A DNA stretch of 64,000 bases, taken from the NCBI GenBank assembly GCA_002354335.1, contig DELI01000021.1, positions 12,435 through 76,434 of the forward strand, read 5' to 3'. Each line of letters begins with the position of its first letter. The first letter of the stretch is position 1. Shown here piece after piece: positions 46,523 to 54,679 of this stretch. The notes under the pieces were generated by a model that searched no databases, had not been told where the DNA came from, and saw only the letters and a program-made list of their open reading frames with translations. This DNA comes from Sphingobacterium sp. UBA2700 (GTDB taxonomy: Bacteria > Bacteroidota > Bacteroidia > Sphingobacteriales > Sphingobacteriaceae). Both the position numbers and the translations under genes were made by a program.

Positions 46523-46560
46523 AAAGCGTCTAGATGATTAATCTAGACGCTTTTTTTTGT
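46523..46560 (+). terminator. Strong terminator after the small membrane protein gene
   Basis: A perfect 14-bp stem, AAAAGCGTCTAGAT (46523-46536) with ATCTAGACGCTTTT (46542-46555), plus a T-run. Confidence 0.92.
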
Positions 46561-46690
46561 CTCTATAACGCGCAGATCCCATGGGCGAAGCAAAACATAA
46601 ATGGATCGTAGATGAGTTTCACCCTCACGGGATGTGCTAATAACCCAAACAAACGAACAACAGTTCGCAAATACCATAGTAAACTATTAG

Positions 46691-46791
46691 CATCTGATTT
46701 CTGACGTCTAGAATCTAATGTCTACAAAAAAAGCCGGCATTATTGCCGGCTTTCAGTATCTAAAATCTAATATCTAAAATCTAATGTCTAG
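46691..46791. repeat. Direct heptad arrays flanking a terminator
   Basis: Two arrays of 7-bp units with core TCTA/TCTGA: CATCTGA, TTTCTGA, CGTCTAG, AATCTAA, TGTCTAC (46691-46725) and TATCTAA, AATCTAA, TATCTAA, AATCTAA, TGTCTAG (46757-46791). Unlike the TAGTATT elements, both arrays have the same orientation. The second overlaps the stop codon of the minus-strand gene at 46788. The terminator 46730-46753 lies between them. Confidence 0.75.
46730..46753 (-). terminator. Terminator of the cytochrome B-like gene
   Basis: AAAGCCGGCA pairs with TGCCGGCTTT with loop TTAT. On the minus strand it is followed by a T-run. Confidence 0.85.
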
Positions 46792-47204
46792 TTCAAAATA
46801 GACCATGTAGACCATGGAATTCTAGATAGGATAAACACCAAACCGATGATATAGAAAATCAGAACCGTTTGGTTCGCTTTCTTTTGATCAACAATTTTCT
46901 TAGCTTTAGAATATCCCATTGTAATTAATACAACGGCGATAATCATCATCAAAGGGTGTTCTAGAAAGTAAAGTCTAGAAACGCTGTTTTTCATGTTCTC
47001 TCCTGAGAAACTCTGTAGGCCAAGCGGGGAAGTAAAATACAATACTGCACCGATAACCAGTTGTAGGTGGGCTGAAATTAGACCGATTAAAGCGATTTTA
47101 CGGTTGTAAGCTTTGTTTCCAGCGTAGTTTACAAGTGTAATAACGATCGCAATGATCAGTGCTATCAAAAGCACCACGGCTAGTGTTGAGTGTAAATGTT
47201 TCAT
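46788..47204 (-). CDS. Four-helix membrane protein, cytochrome B-like
   Basis: A 138-residue protein with four membrane helices. Histidines near or in helices (HLHST near the N-terminus, LISAHLQLVIG and YFLEHPLMMI) could bind haem, and similar Bacteroidota proteins are annotated as cytochrome B-like, though without firm evidence. Start 47204 (MKHLHST) is chosen; an in-frame ATG at 47216 is possible. It is transcribed in the same direction as the M28 peptidase gene upstream, with a 41-nt gap. The stop codon lies in a heptad repeat. Confidence 0.65.
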   Translation of the reverse strand: MKHLHSTLAVVLLIALIIAIVITLVNYAGNKAYNRKIALIGLISAHLQLVIGAVLYFTSPLGLQSFSGENMKNSVSRLYFLEHPLMMIIAVVLITMGYSKAKKIVDQKKANQTVLIFYIIGLVFILSRIPWSTWSILN

Positions 47205-47245
47205 TCCTGTAAGCATAGTGTCGTGATTAATGATTTGCAAATATA

Positions 47246-48910
47246 CTATTTTGAAAGACGTTTGTCGCCTAATTCTTTAAACTCAGATTTGGCTTTAAAG
47301 TTTGGAAATGTTTTCTCCATACTGAGCATATAACCGATGTCGAAGAACAAACGGGTGTCGGCAAGTGGGCCTTCAAAGTTCCAATGCTCGTCAAGCTCAT
47401 CGCTGACTGCATGATAACGTCCTGCTAAGGCTTGCTGGCGCTTTTTCAAAGCGACGGTATCTTGATCTAGATAATCGCCTCCACTGCCCATATACAATCC
47501 AGGAACACCAACTTTAACAAAGTTGAAGTGGTCTGAACGGTAGAATCCTCCGGATGTCGGACTTCCTTCCGGCTGCAATTCACGATTGAATTTGGCACCG
47601 GATTTAATCGCATAATCCTCTAACTCCGTCTGTCCGGTTCCTACAACACGGAAACCTTTCATAGCTCCAACAGGATTAAATGAGTCCATATTTAAGTTAG
47701 CAACGGTTTTTGCTAAAGGATAGATTGGATGTTCCGCATAATATTGAGATCCTAGCAAACCTTGCTCTTCGGCAGTAACCGCCAAGAAAACAATGCTGCG
47801 CTCCGGTTTTACCTTCGCCGCTTTGAAAGCCTTTGCAATTTCAAATAAAGCGGCAACACCCGTCGCGTTATCAATGGCTCCATTGAAGATCGAGTCGCCT
47901 TCTACGGCCTCTCCGATGCCTAAGTGATCCCAATGTGCCGAATAGATAATCGTCTCGTCCGGACGTTTGCTGCCTTTGATCGTCGCAATGACGTTGTTCG
48001 ATTTAGACTCACGGAAGGTTGTTTTCAATGCAATCGAGGTCTTCACATTCATAGGGACAGCCTTAAATCCAGGCTTCTTCGCTTGTTCGATAATATTTGG
48101 ATTTAAACCACCTAATTGGAACAGCTTGTTCGCCGTTTCTGTCGTTACCCATCCTTGGAAGTTTACCAGGTTTGCGCCTTTATTTTCAGGTACTAAAGAT
48201 AATTGCGGGCCGGTCCAGCCACTACGTACGACATTCCATCCGTAGGATGCTGCTGCAGTTTCATGGATGATCAATACGCCCGCAGCTCCCTGTCTGGAAG
48301 CCTCTTCGAACTTGTAGGTCCATCGGCCATAGTAGGTCATCGTATCGGCTTTAAATAATGTTTTATCATATCGTCCCGGGTCAGAGACCATCACGACTAC
48401 GGTTTTACCTTTTACATCAAGCCCTTCATAATCATTCCATTTATATTCCGGAGCCACAATGCCAAAGCCGGCAAAAACAAGTTCGGTGTCTTTGATGTCA
48501 ATATTGTTGGACATGCGCGGCGTGCCGACAACATAATCGTCTAGATAGTTAATGGAAAGATTGGAGTTTTTTCCGGTGAAAGTTAGTTTGGGTGCTACAG
48601 GCTCAGACTTAATCTCGACCATTGGCACTTCCTGAAAATAGGAGTTCCCATTTCCTGGTTCCAATCCCAGTGCTTTGAATTGCTCTTCCAGATAGTTTAC
48701 CGTCAGAGTATCGCCCTTTGTGAAAGGCATACGACCCATAAACTCGTCGGAAGCTAGCTTCTCCACATAGGCACGATATCCGGCTTCTGTGATCGCGTTG
48801 ATAGCACCCGAATCCAAGAGGGTTGGATCATAGGAAGATCCGGTATCTCCAGATTTACAAGACGCCAGTCCAATTAAAAAGGCAGTTCCAATAAATAGTT
48901 TTGTCTTCAT
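47246..48910 (-). CDS. M28 family metallopeptidase, lipoprotein
   Basis: A 554-residue exported peptidase (lipobox GLASCK). The zinc ligands and catalytic Glu are in the M28 motifs SAHWDHLG, GAIDNATGVAALFEIA, AVTAEEQGLLGSQYY and RSDHFNFVKVGVPGLY. A PA-type insert (about 130-250, with VVMVSDPGRYD and GAAGVLIIHE) interrupts the N-terminal part, as in M28 aminopeptidases of Bacteroidota. It removes N-terminal residues from peptides outside the inner membrane. It is the upstream gene of the pair with the four-helix protein. Confidence 0.93.
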   Translation of the reverse strand: MKTKLFIGTAFLIGLASCKSGDTGSSYDPTLLDSGAINAITEAGYRAYVEKLASDEFMGRMPFTKGDTLTVNYLEEQFKALGLEPGNGNSYFQEVPMVEIKSEPVAPKLTFTGKNSNLSINYLDDYVVGTPRMSNNIDIKDTELVFAGFGIVAPEYKWNDYEGLDVKGKTVVVMVSDPGRYDKTLFKADTMTYYGRWTYKFEEASRQGAAGVLIIHETAAASYGWNVVRSGWTGPQLSLVPENKGANLVNFQGWVTTETANKLFQLGGLNPNIIEQAKKPGFKAVPMNVKTSIALKTTFRESKSNNVIATIKGSKRPDETIIYSAHWDHLGIGEAVEGDSIFNGAIDNATGVAALFEIAKAFKAAKVKPERSIVFLAVTAEEQGLLGSQYYAEHPIYPLAKTVANLNMDSFNPVGAMKGFRVVGTGQTELEDYAIKSGAKFNRELQPEGSPTSGGFYRSDHFNFVKVGVPGLYMGSGGDYLDQDTVALKKRQQALAGRYHAVSDELDEHWNFEGPLADTRLFFDIGYMLSMEKTFPNFKAKSEFKELGDKRLSK

Positions 48911-48952
48911 AATAAATGATGTTGTTCTTGGTTTTATGATTGAAAATAAAGC

Positions 48953-49579
48953 TTATGCCTGTACGGGAGCCTCGATAGGGAATACCTCCGCTATCGGGTG
49001 GAATAAGTAGATACGCTTGGTAGCTACTTCCATACATTTATATCGCTTTCTTAATTTTTCTTGTTTCTGAAACACTCTTCCCGATTTAATGGAGAAATAA
49101 CCGTCAAATTCAATGGATTCTATGGTGATGATTTCCGTTTGCTTGGTATCATGCAGCCGTAGAATACGGAAGAGATTTAAGTCGGTACAGGATGAGGCCG
49201 CGGGATTGTTCATGTACTTCACCAAGGCATGCGTAACATCGACAGGAAAGATGTCGAGCCTTAGAAAAGGATTCATCAGTGCCTTGAAGTTTTGTTTCCA
49301 CTCCGTGCCATGTGGCTTAACCTTGTTCTTAAATTGCTGCCATGTTTTCAAATGGGCAAACTCATGAACCGTGGTAATTAAGAAGGAGTATGGATTCAAA
49401 TCATGGTTTACCGTAATCTGATGGGGTTCGTTACGATACGGTGAGCGGTAATCTCCTAGTTTTGATGCCCTGGATTTAGTCACCTTAAATCTACAACCAG
49501 TATCATTGATCCATTGGGAGATGATAGGGGCGGCAGATAGGGGAATATACTTGCTTAATTGTTTGCTGAAATCCGGCAT
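48953..49579 (-). CDS. SprT-like zinc metalloprotein
   Basis: A 208-residue protein. The SprT-like segment has the zinc motif H72-E73-F-A-H76 (TTVHEFAHLKTW), preceded by ITVNHDLNPYSFLITT. The N-terminal and C-terminal parts (the latter with FRILRLHDTKQTEI) are as in the family. Spartan-type proteases cleave DNA-protein crosslinks, but bacterial SprT function is not settled. Start 49579 (MPDFSKQ) is used, because TATGTTTG (49585-49592) lies just upstream and would be coding in the longer frames. It is divergent from recN. Confidence 0.82.
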   Translation of the reverse strand: MPDFSKQLSKYIPLSAAPIISQWINDTGCRFKVTKSRASKLGDYRSPYRNEPHQITVNHDLNPYSFLITTVHEFAHLKTWQQFKNKVKPHGTEWKQNFKALMNPFLRLDIFPVDVTHALVKYMNNPAASSCTDLNLFRILRLHDTKQTEIITIESIEFDGYFSIKSGRVFQKQEKLRKRYKCMEVATKRIYLFHPIAEVFPIEAPVQA

Positions 49580-49584
49580 GTATA

Positions 49585-49592
49585 CAAACATA
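49585..49592 (-). promoter_or_regulatory. -7 promoter element of the SprT-like gene
   Basis: TATGTTTG on the minus strand, 5 nt upstream of the start codon. Confidence 0.5.
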
Positions 49593-49654
49593 TTATATAA
49601 TTGGCAGATTTCAGAATACAAAAACCAATATTTCGAGGAGGATTTAGAAATAAC

Positions 49655-49662
49655 TATATTTG
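49655..49662 (+). promoter_or_regulatory. -7 promoter element of recN
   Basis: TATATTTG, 21 nt before the recN ATG. No clear -33 box was placed. Confidence 0.5.
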
Positions 49663-49683
49663 ATATCTGAACATTGATCGGGC

Positions 49684-51336
49684 ATGCTAAGTAAATTACA
49701 GATTAAAAACTATGCATTAATTGATGCATTAGATATAGAATTCGACAGGAAACTGAACATCATTACGGGTGAGACCGGGGCGGGTAAATCCATTATTATG
49801 GGAGCTCTGGGATTGATACTTGGAAATCGTGCCGAGAGCAAACATTTCTTTGATGAATCTTCCAAATGTATTATCGAAGGGCATTTTGAAGTTGCCCAGT
49901 ATGACCTGAGCGATCTGTTCAGCCAATTGGATCTGGACTATGAAGACACCACGATCATCCGTCGTGAACTGCATGCTGATGGTAAATCCAGAGCCTTTGT
50001 CAATGATACGCCTGTAACATTGCAAACCTTAAAGACCTTGGGCGAACGCCTGATTGATATTCACTCGCAACATGCGACTTTGCAGATCAATACCGAGTCT
50101 TTCCAGCTCTTGGTGCTTGATACCGTTGCGCAGCAGCAAGCTTTGTTAAAGGAGTACAAATCGACCTACCAGTCCTATAAAAAGACTATCGCTAGTTTAG
50201 AGGCATTAGAAGAGGAATTAGCAAAATCGAGGGCGGAGTATGATTTTAATCAATTTGTTTTCAATGAATTGGAACAAGCGAATCTGCAAGCGGATGAGCA
50301 AGGAACATTGGAAGCTGAGCAAAATCAATTGGAGAATGCGGAAGAGATAAAAAGGCATTTCCATGGAGCAGCAAGCTTAATGCAGTCGGAAGAGGTCAAT
50401 GTATTGGATGGCTTAAAGTCGGTATTATCTTTTGTACAGAATGGCACGAAATATCTTCCTTCAGCAGAAGCATTACAGGAGCGTCTGCAAAGTGCCTTGA
50501 TTGAACTGAAAGATATCGCAGCCGAATTGGAGCAAGTCGCTGATGGGGTAACCATGGATGAAGAACGATTAAATATTGTCAATGACCGCCTTTCGGTTCT
50601 TTATTCACTGCAGAAGAAACATCGGGTAGAAACGATTCAGGACCTGTTGCAATTGCAAGAAGATCTTGAACAGAAACTTCAGGCTTCTGACTCACAGGAA
50701 GAACAAATAGAAGTCTTAAAGGAAAATATTGAAAAACTAAGAAGTAATTTGACCCAATTAGCTGATCAAATTACAGCGAATAGAACGAAAGTTAAACAAA
50801 CAATCGAGCAAGAGGTGCAAGATGTACTTGCGAAAGTCGGTATGCCGAACGCGCAATTACAGATTGAATTAAAGAAAAAAGAAGATTTTAAATCTACAGG
50901 CCAGGATGAAGTAGCCTTTTTATTCTCTGCCAACAAGGGACAAACTTTACAGCCTATCCATAAAGTAGCGTCCGGGGGAGAACTTTCTAGGGTTATGCTC
51001 GCAATCAAATCATTGGTAGCAAAGTCTTCATCCTTGCCAACGATTATCTTTGACGAAATTGATACCGGTATCTCCGGAGAGGTCGCTTTACGAGTAGGGG
51101 AGATTATGGAACAGCTTGCTGAACATATGCAGGTGATCAGCATCACGCATCTTCCACAGATTGCTTCGCAGGGAACTGCGCATTTCAAAGTTTATAAAGA
51201 AGATCTCGGAGAAAAGACAAAGTCGAATATTGTACTCTTAAAGAAAGAGGACCGTGTCTTAGAAATAGCACAAATGCTGAGCGGAGCGAATCCCGAAGCG
51301 ACAGCGATCAAGCATGCAGAAGAGATGTTGAAATAA
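49684..51336 (+). CDS. recN: DNA repair protein RecN
   Basis: An SMC-like ATPase that helps repair double-strand breaks. The 550-residue protein has Walker A GETGAGKSI at about 29-37, a coiled-coil region (about 150-370) with the segment YDFNQFVFNELEQANL typical of RecN, and the C-terminal signature VASGGELSRVMLAIKSL followed by Walker B TIIFDEIDTGISGEVA and SITHLPQIAS. It is divergent from the SprT-like gene, which could also be a DNA repair factor. It ends in a bidirectional terminator. The identity is secure. Confidence 0.97.
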   Translation: MLSKLQIKNYALIDALDIEFDRKLNIITGETGAGKSIIMGALGLILGNRAESKHFFDESSKCIIEGHFEVAQYDLSDLFSQLDLDYEDTTIIRRELHADGKSRAFVNDTPVTLQTLKTLGERLIDIHSQHATLQINTESFQLLVLDTVAQQQALLKEYKSTYQSYKKTIASLEALEEELAKSRAEYDFNQFVFNELEQANLQADEQGTLEAEQNQLENAEEIKRHFHGAASLMQSEEVNVLDGLKSVLSFVQNGTKYLPSAEALQERLQSALIELKDIAAELEQVADGVTMDEERLNIVNDRLSVLYSLQKKHRVETIQDLLQLQEDLEQKLQASDSQEEQIEVLKENIEKLRSNLTQLADQITANRTKVKQTIEQEVQDVLAKVGMPNAQLQIELKKKEDFKSTGQDEVAFLFSANKGQTLQPIHKVASGGELSRVMLAIKSLVAKSSSLPTIIFDEIDTGISGEVALRVGEIMEQLAEHMQVISITHLPQIASQGTAHFKVYKEDLGEKTKSNIVLLKKEDRVLEIAQMLSGANPEATAIKHAEEMLK

Positions 51337-51337
51337 A

Positions 51338-51364
51338 AAAAGGAGCTATAAGCTCCTTTTTTTT
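51338..51364. terminator. recN terminator (bidirectional)
   Basis: AAAAGGAGCT (51338-51347) pairs with AGCTCCTTTT (51351-51360), with A and T runs on both sides. Confidence 0.88.
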
Positions 51365-51380
51365 ATTTCTTAATTGTTGA

Positions 51381-51794
51381 TTAATCGCCAATTTCTGCAT
51401 CGCTCAGAACGATCTTAACGAGCATACCTTCAGGAGCTTTGATGTTTGCCATAGCGCCTTTATAAACCGCGTAAATATGAACAACGCCTTTTCCATAACG
51501 TGCCGAGTAAGAGTAGTCTCCAACCTCTGCAGGTATGTTTTCATAATATTCTGGTGCACTATCTAAAGAGATAGAAACATCCACGTGGCCATCTTGGAAG
51601 TAACGATCATCCAATTCTGGCATGCTAATACTTGTCGCATATTCCGTTCCGTTACGATTCCAGTCCGCTGGAGCCACATCGATAACATAACTTACCCCAG
51701 GTAAATAGTTGTTAGTGATATATTCTTTTGTACATCCAGTGAAACTTACTAATGAAGCGGTTCCAATTGCAAATGCTAATAACAGTTTTTTCAT
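51381..51794 (-). CDS. Small lipoprotein of unknown function
   Basis: A 137-residue predicted lipoprotein starting MKKLLLAF with lipobox SFTGC. The mature part is beta-rich (for example SYVIDVAPADWNR, HVDVSISLDSAPEYYENIP, KGVVHIYAVYKGAMANIKAP) and lacks catalytic motifs. It could be a small immunoglobulin-like or lipocalin-like domain; I do not recognise it. The start at 51794 is supported by the signal peptide. It is monocistronic between the recN and clpC terminators. Confidence 0.7.
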   Translation of the reverse strand: MKKLLLAFAIGTASLVSFTGCTKEYITNNYLPGVSYVIDVAPADWNRNGTEYATSISMPELDDRYFQDGHVDVSISLDSAPEYYENIPAEVGDYSYSARYGKGVVHIYAVYKGAMANIKAPEGMLVKIVLSDAEIGD

Positions 51795-51891
51795 GTTTGG
51801 TAAGATTATGTTGTTAAAAATATGTTTCTTGTAGATAAAGACAATTGAAAGACTCAATAGTTTAACGGAACTAAACAAAAATGTTGCCATA

Positions 51892-51922
51892 AAAAAAGCG
51901 GTTGCTATGCAACCGCCTTTTT
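51892..51922 (-). terminator. clpC terminator
   Basis: GCGGTTGC (51898-51905) pairs with GCAACCGC (51909-51916). On the minus strand the T-run is complementary to 51891-51897. Confidence 0.88.
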
Positions 51923-51944
51923 AAGTATTCAATTTTATGTGAAA

Positions 51945-54509
51945 TTAATCTTTCTTTTTGTTGTCTTTTACATCAGAAGCTAAGTTGGAATCATCACTTT
52001 CATCCTTCTTTGCTGCGGCAACTTTAATCTCACTCTTCGCCTCATCAAAGTCTACTAAGATGGCTTCGCCAGATTTCAACTCGCCTTTCAGAATTTCTTC
52101 CGCAATCGGATCTTCCAGGTATTTCTGGATCGCACGCTTCAACGGGCGAGCGCCAAAGTTGCTGTCATATCCTTTCTCAGCAATGTAGTTCTTCGCTTTC
52201 TCTGTAAGGGTAATCTTGTGTCCTAATCCCTCGATTCTTGTGAATAAAGATTTAAGTTCAATATCAATAATCTTAAAGATATGCTCTTTGTTCAATGAGT
52301 TGAATACAATCACATCATCCACACGGTTTAAGAACTCAGGAGCAAACGCACGCTTCAACGCGGTTTCAATTACTCCACGAGAATGTGAGTCGGCCTGATC
52401 TGCTTTCGCTGCAGTCGTAAATCCAACACCTTGTCCGAATTCTTTCAACTGGCGTGCGCCGATATTCGAAGTCATGATGATGATCGTGTTTCTGAAGTCA
52501 ACCTTACGGCCAAGACTGTCTGTTAACTGTCCTTCGTCCAATACCTGTAGCAATAAGTTGAACACATCAGGGTGAGCTTTTTCAATCTCATCTAATAAGA
52601 CAACTGCATAAGGCTTACGACGAACTTTCTCTGTCAACTGACCACCTTCTTCATATCCCACGTATCCTGGAGGCGCACCTACTAGTCTAGATACCGCAAA
52701 TTTCTCCATGTACTCACTCATGTCAATCTGAATCAATGCATCTTCAGAATCAAACATAAAGCGAGCAAGCTCTTTCGCTAATTCCGTTTTACCAACACCT
52801 GTAGGACCTAAGAAGATAAATGAACCTATCGGCTTCTTTGGATCTTTCAAGCCGGCACGCGTACGTTGAATAGCTTTTACAAGCTTCTGAACAGCATCGT
52901 CCTGACCGATGATACGGCCTTTCATCGATTCGCCCATATTCAACAGCTTTTGGCTATCCGATTGACTAACACGTTGAACAGGAATACCCGTCATCATCGA
53001 AACAACCTCAGCAACATTATCTTCCGTAACAGTATAACGCGTTGTCTTCGTTTCTGCTTCCCAAACCGCCTTCTCTTTTTCCAGCTCTTCGATCAGCTTC
53101 TTCTCTGTATCACGTAGTTTCGCTGCCTCTTCGTATTTCTGGCTGCGAACAACTTTGTTCTTCTCAACCTTGACCTCTTCGATTTTCTCTTCAATATCGA
53201 TGATGCTTTGTGGCACATGGATATTGTTCAAGTGAACCCGAGAACCCGACTCATCTAACGCATCAATAGCTTTATCTGGTAAGAATCTGTCTGTGATATA
53301 ACGTGTGGTCAAAGACACACAAGCTTCAATTGCTTCCGGCGTATAAGTTACATTGTGGTGTTCCTCATATTTATCCTTAATGCGGTTTAAGATCTCGATC
53401 GTATCATCATACGTAGTCGGTTCTACCGTTACTTTTTGGAATCGACGATCTAACGCACCGTCTTTCTCAATATACTGACGGTATTCATCTAAAGTCGTTG
53501 CACCGATACATTGGATTTCTCCACGTGCCAATGCTGGCTTGAACATATTGGACGCATCCAATGAACCTGAAGCACCCCCTGCCCCAACAATGGTGTGGAT
53601 CTCATCAATAAATAAGATAACATCCGGAGATTTCTCCAATTCGTTCATAACCGCTTTCATACGCTCCTCGAACTGTCCACGGTATTTCGTTCCTGCCACT
53701 AATGACGCCAAGTCAAGCGTAACGACACGCTTGTTGAACAATACACGTGAAACCTTGCGTTGTATGATGCGTAATGCTAATCCTTCCGCAATAGCAGATT
53801 TACCAACCCCTGGTTCACCGATTAGAATAGGGTTATTCTTCTTTCTACGCGATAAAATCTGCGACACACGCTCAATCTCTTTCTCACGTCCTACAATAGG
53901 ATCTAACTTACCTTCTTCCGCAGCTTTCGTTAAGTCGCGCCCGAAGTTATCCAATACCGGGGTTTTAGATTTGATATCAGAAACCTTCTTCGGTGCTGAG
54001 AATTGCGAATCATCCTCCGCGTAATCATCATCGCCACTTGGAGGAGTGCTCGACGCTTCGTCTGTAATACCCGAAGCATTTTGCTCAACCTCAGATTTAA
54101 ACGTATTATAAGATACTTTGTACTGTTGCAATATCTGCGAGGCAATGTTCTCCTCATCACGCAGAATCGCTAATAACAGATGCTCTGTACCAATAATATC
54201 ACTCTTAAAAATCTTAGCTTCTAAATAAGTTATCTTTAAAACCTTTTCGGCTTGTTTCGTCAGTGGCATGTTGTTGTTCACTGGAGAACGCGAAACGGAA
54301 GAACCTTTCACAGCATCCTCCACAGACTGGCGAACTGCCGCCATGTCTATTCCGATATTCTTCAATATCTTGATCGCAACCCCATCGCCCTCACGTATTA
54401 ATCCGAGTAAAAGGTGCTCTGTCCCGATATAATCGTGGCGCAAGCGTAATGCTTCCTCACGACTGTAGGAAATGACATCTTTTACGCGGGGTGAAAATTT
54501 TGCTTCCAT
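51945..54509 (-). CDS. clpC: ATP-dependent Clp protease ATP-binding subunit ClpC
   Basis: An 854-residue HSP100 unfoldase that can work with the ClpP at 7708. Two Clp_N repeats open the protein (about 1-145). The first AAA+ domain has GEPGVGKSAIAEG and LFIDEIHTIVGAGGASG, a UVR/middle region follows (about 430-480), then the second AAA+ domain with GPTGVGKTELAKEL and VVLLDEIEKAHPDVFN. The UVR motif and short middle domain point to ClpC rather than ClpB. A long acidic/Lys-rich C-terminal tail is present. The identity is secure. Confidence 0.95.
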   Translation of the reverse strand: MEAKFSPRVKDVISYSREEALRLRHDYIGTEHLLLGLIREGDGVAIKILKNIGIDMAAVRQSVEDAVKGSSVSRSPVNNNMPLTKQAEKVLKITYLEAKIFKSDIIGTEHLLLAILRDEENIASQILQQYKVSYNTFKSEVEQNASGITDEASSTPPSGDDDYAEDDSQFSAPKKVSDIKSKTPVLDNFGRDLTKAAEEGKLDPIVGREKEIERVSQILSRRKKNNPILIGEPGVGKSAIAEGLALRIIQRKVSRVLFNKRVVTLDLASLVAGTKYRGQFEERMKAVMNELEKSPDVILFIDEIHTIVGAGGASGSLDASNMFKPALARGEIQCIGATTLDEYRQYIEKDGALDRRFQKVTVEPTTYDDTIEILNRIKDKYEEHHNVTYTPEAIEACVSLTTRYITDRFLPDKAIDALDESGSRVHLNNIHVPQSIIDIEEKIEEVKVEKNKVVRSQKYEEAAKLRDTEKKLIEELEKEKAVWEAETKTTRYTVTEDNVAEVVSMMTGIPVQRVSQSDSQKLLNMGESMKGRIIGQDDAVQKLVKAIQRTRAGLKDPKKPIGSFIFLGPTGVGKTELAKELARFMFDSEDALIQIDMSEYMEKFAVSRLVGAPPGYVGYEEGGQLTEKVRRKPYAVVLLDEIEKAHPDVFNLLLQVLDEGQLTDSLGRKVDFRNTIIIMTSNIGARQLKEFGQGVGFTTAAKADQADSHSRGVIETALKRAFAPEFLNRVDDVIVFNSLNKEHIFKIIDIELKSLFTRIEGLGHKITLTEKAKNYIAEKGYDSNFGARPLKRAIQKYLEDPIAEEILKGELKSGEAILVDFDEAKSEIKVAAAKKDESDDSNLASDVKDNKKKD

Positions 54510-54649
54510 TTAAATTACCTTTCTCAATTAGTGGATGTACCAAACATTATAAATGTAATAAAAATACATGGTACCGCCTTTTGTTATAGATATTATTTAT
54601 CAACAATTAGACCATACCCGTAAAACTACCAATTTGTCAGTATTTCCAT

Positions 54650-54657
54650 TATCTTTG
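54650..54657 (+). promoter_or_regulatory. -7 promoter element of the ABC-F gene
   Basis: TATCTTTG, 22 nt before the ATG at 54680. A TTTG at 54633-54636 is too close for a normal -33. Confidence 0.5.
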
Positions 54658-54679
54658 TGTAAAAAGTTACATTTCTCTT

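Noticed and set aside
53539..54024. Plus-strand ORF of 161 codons opposite clpC
   Set aside because: The overlapping clpC has complete AAA+ motifs; this frame has none.
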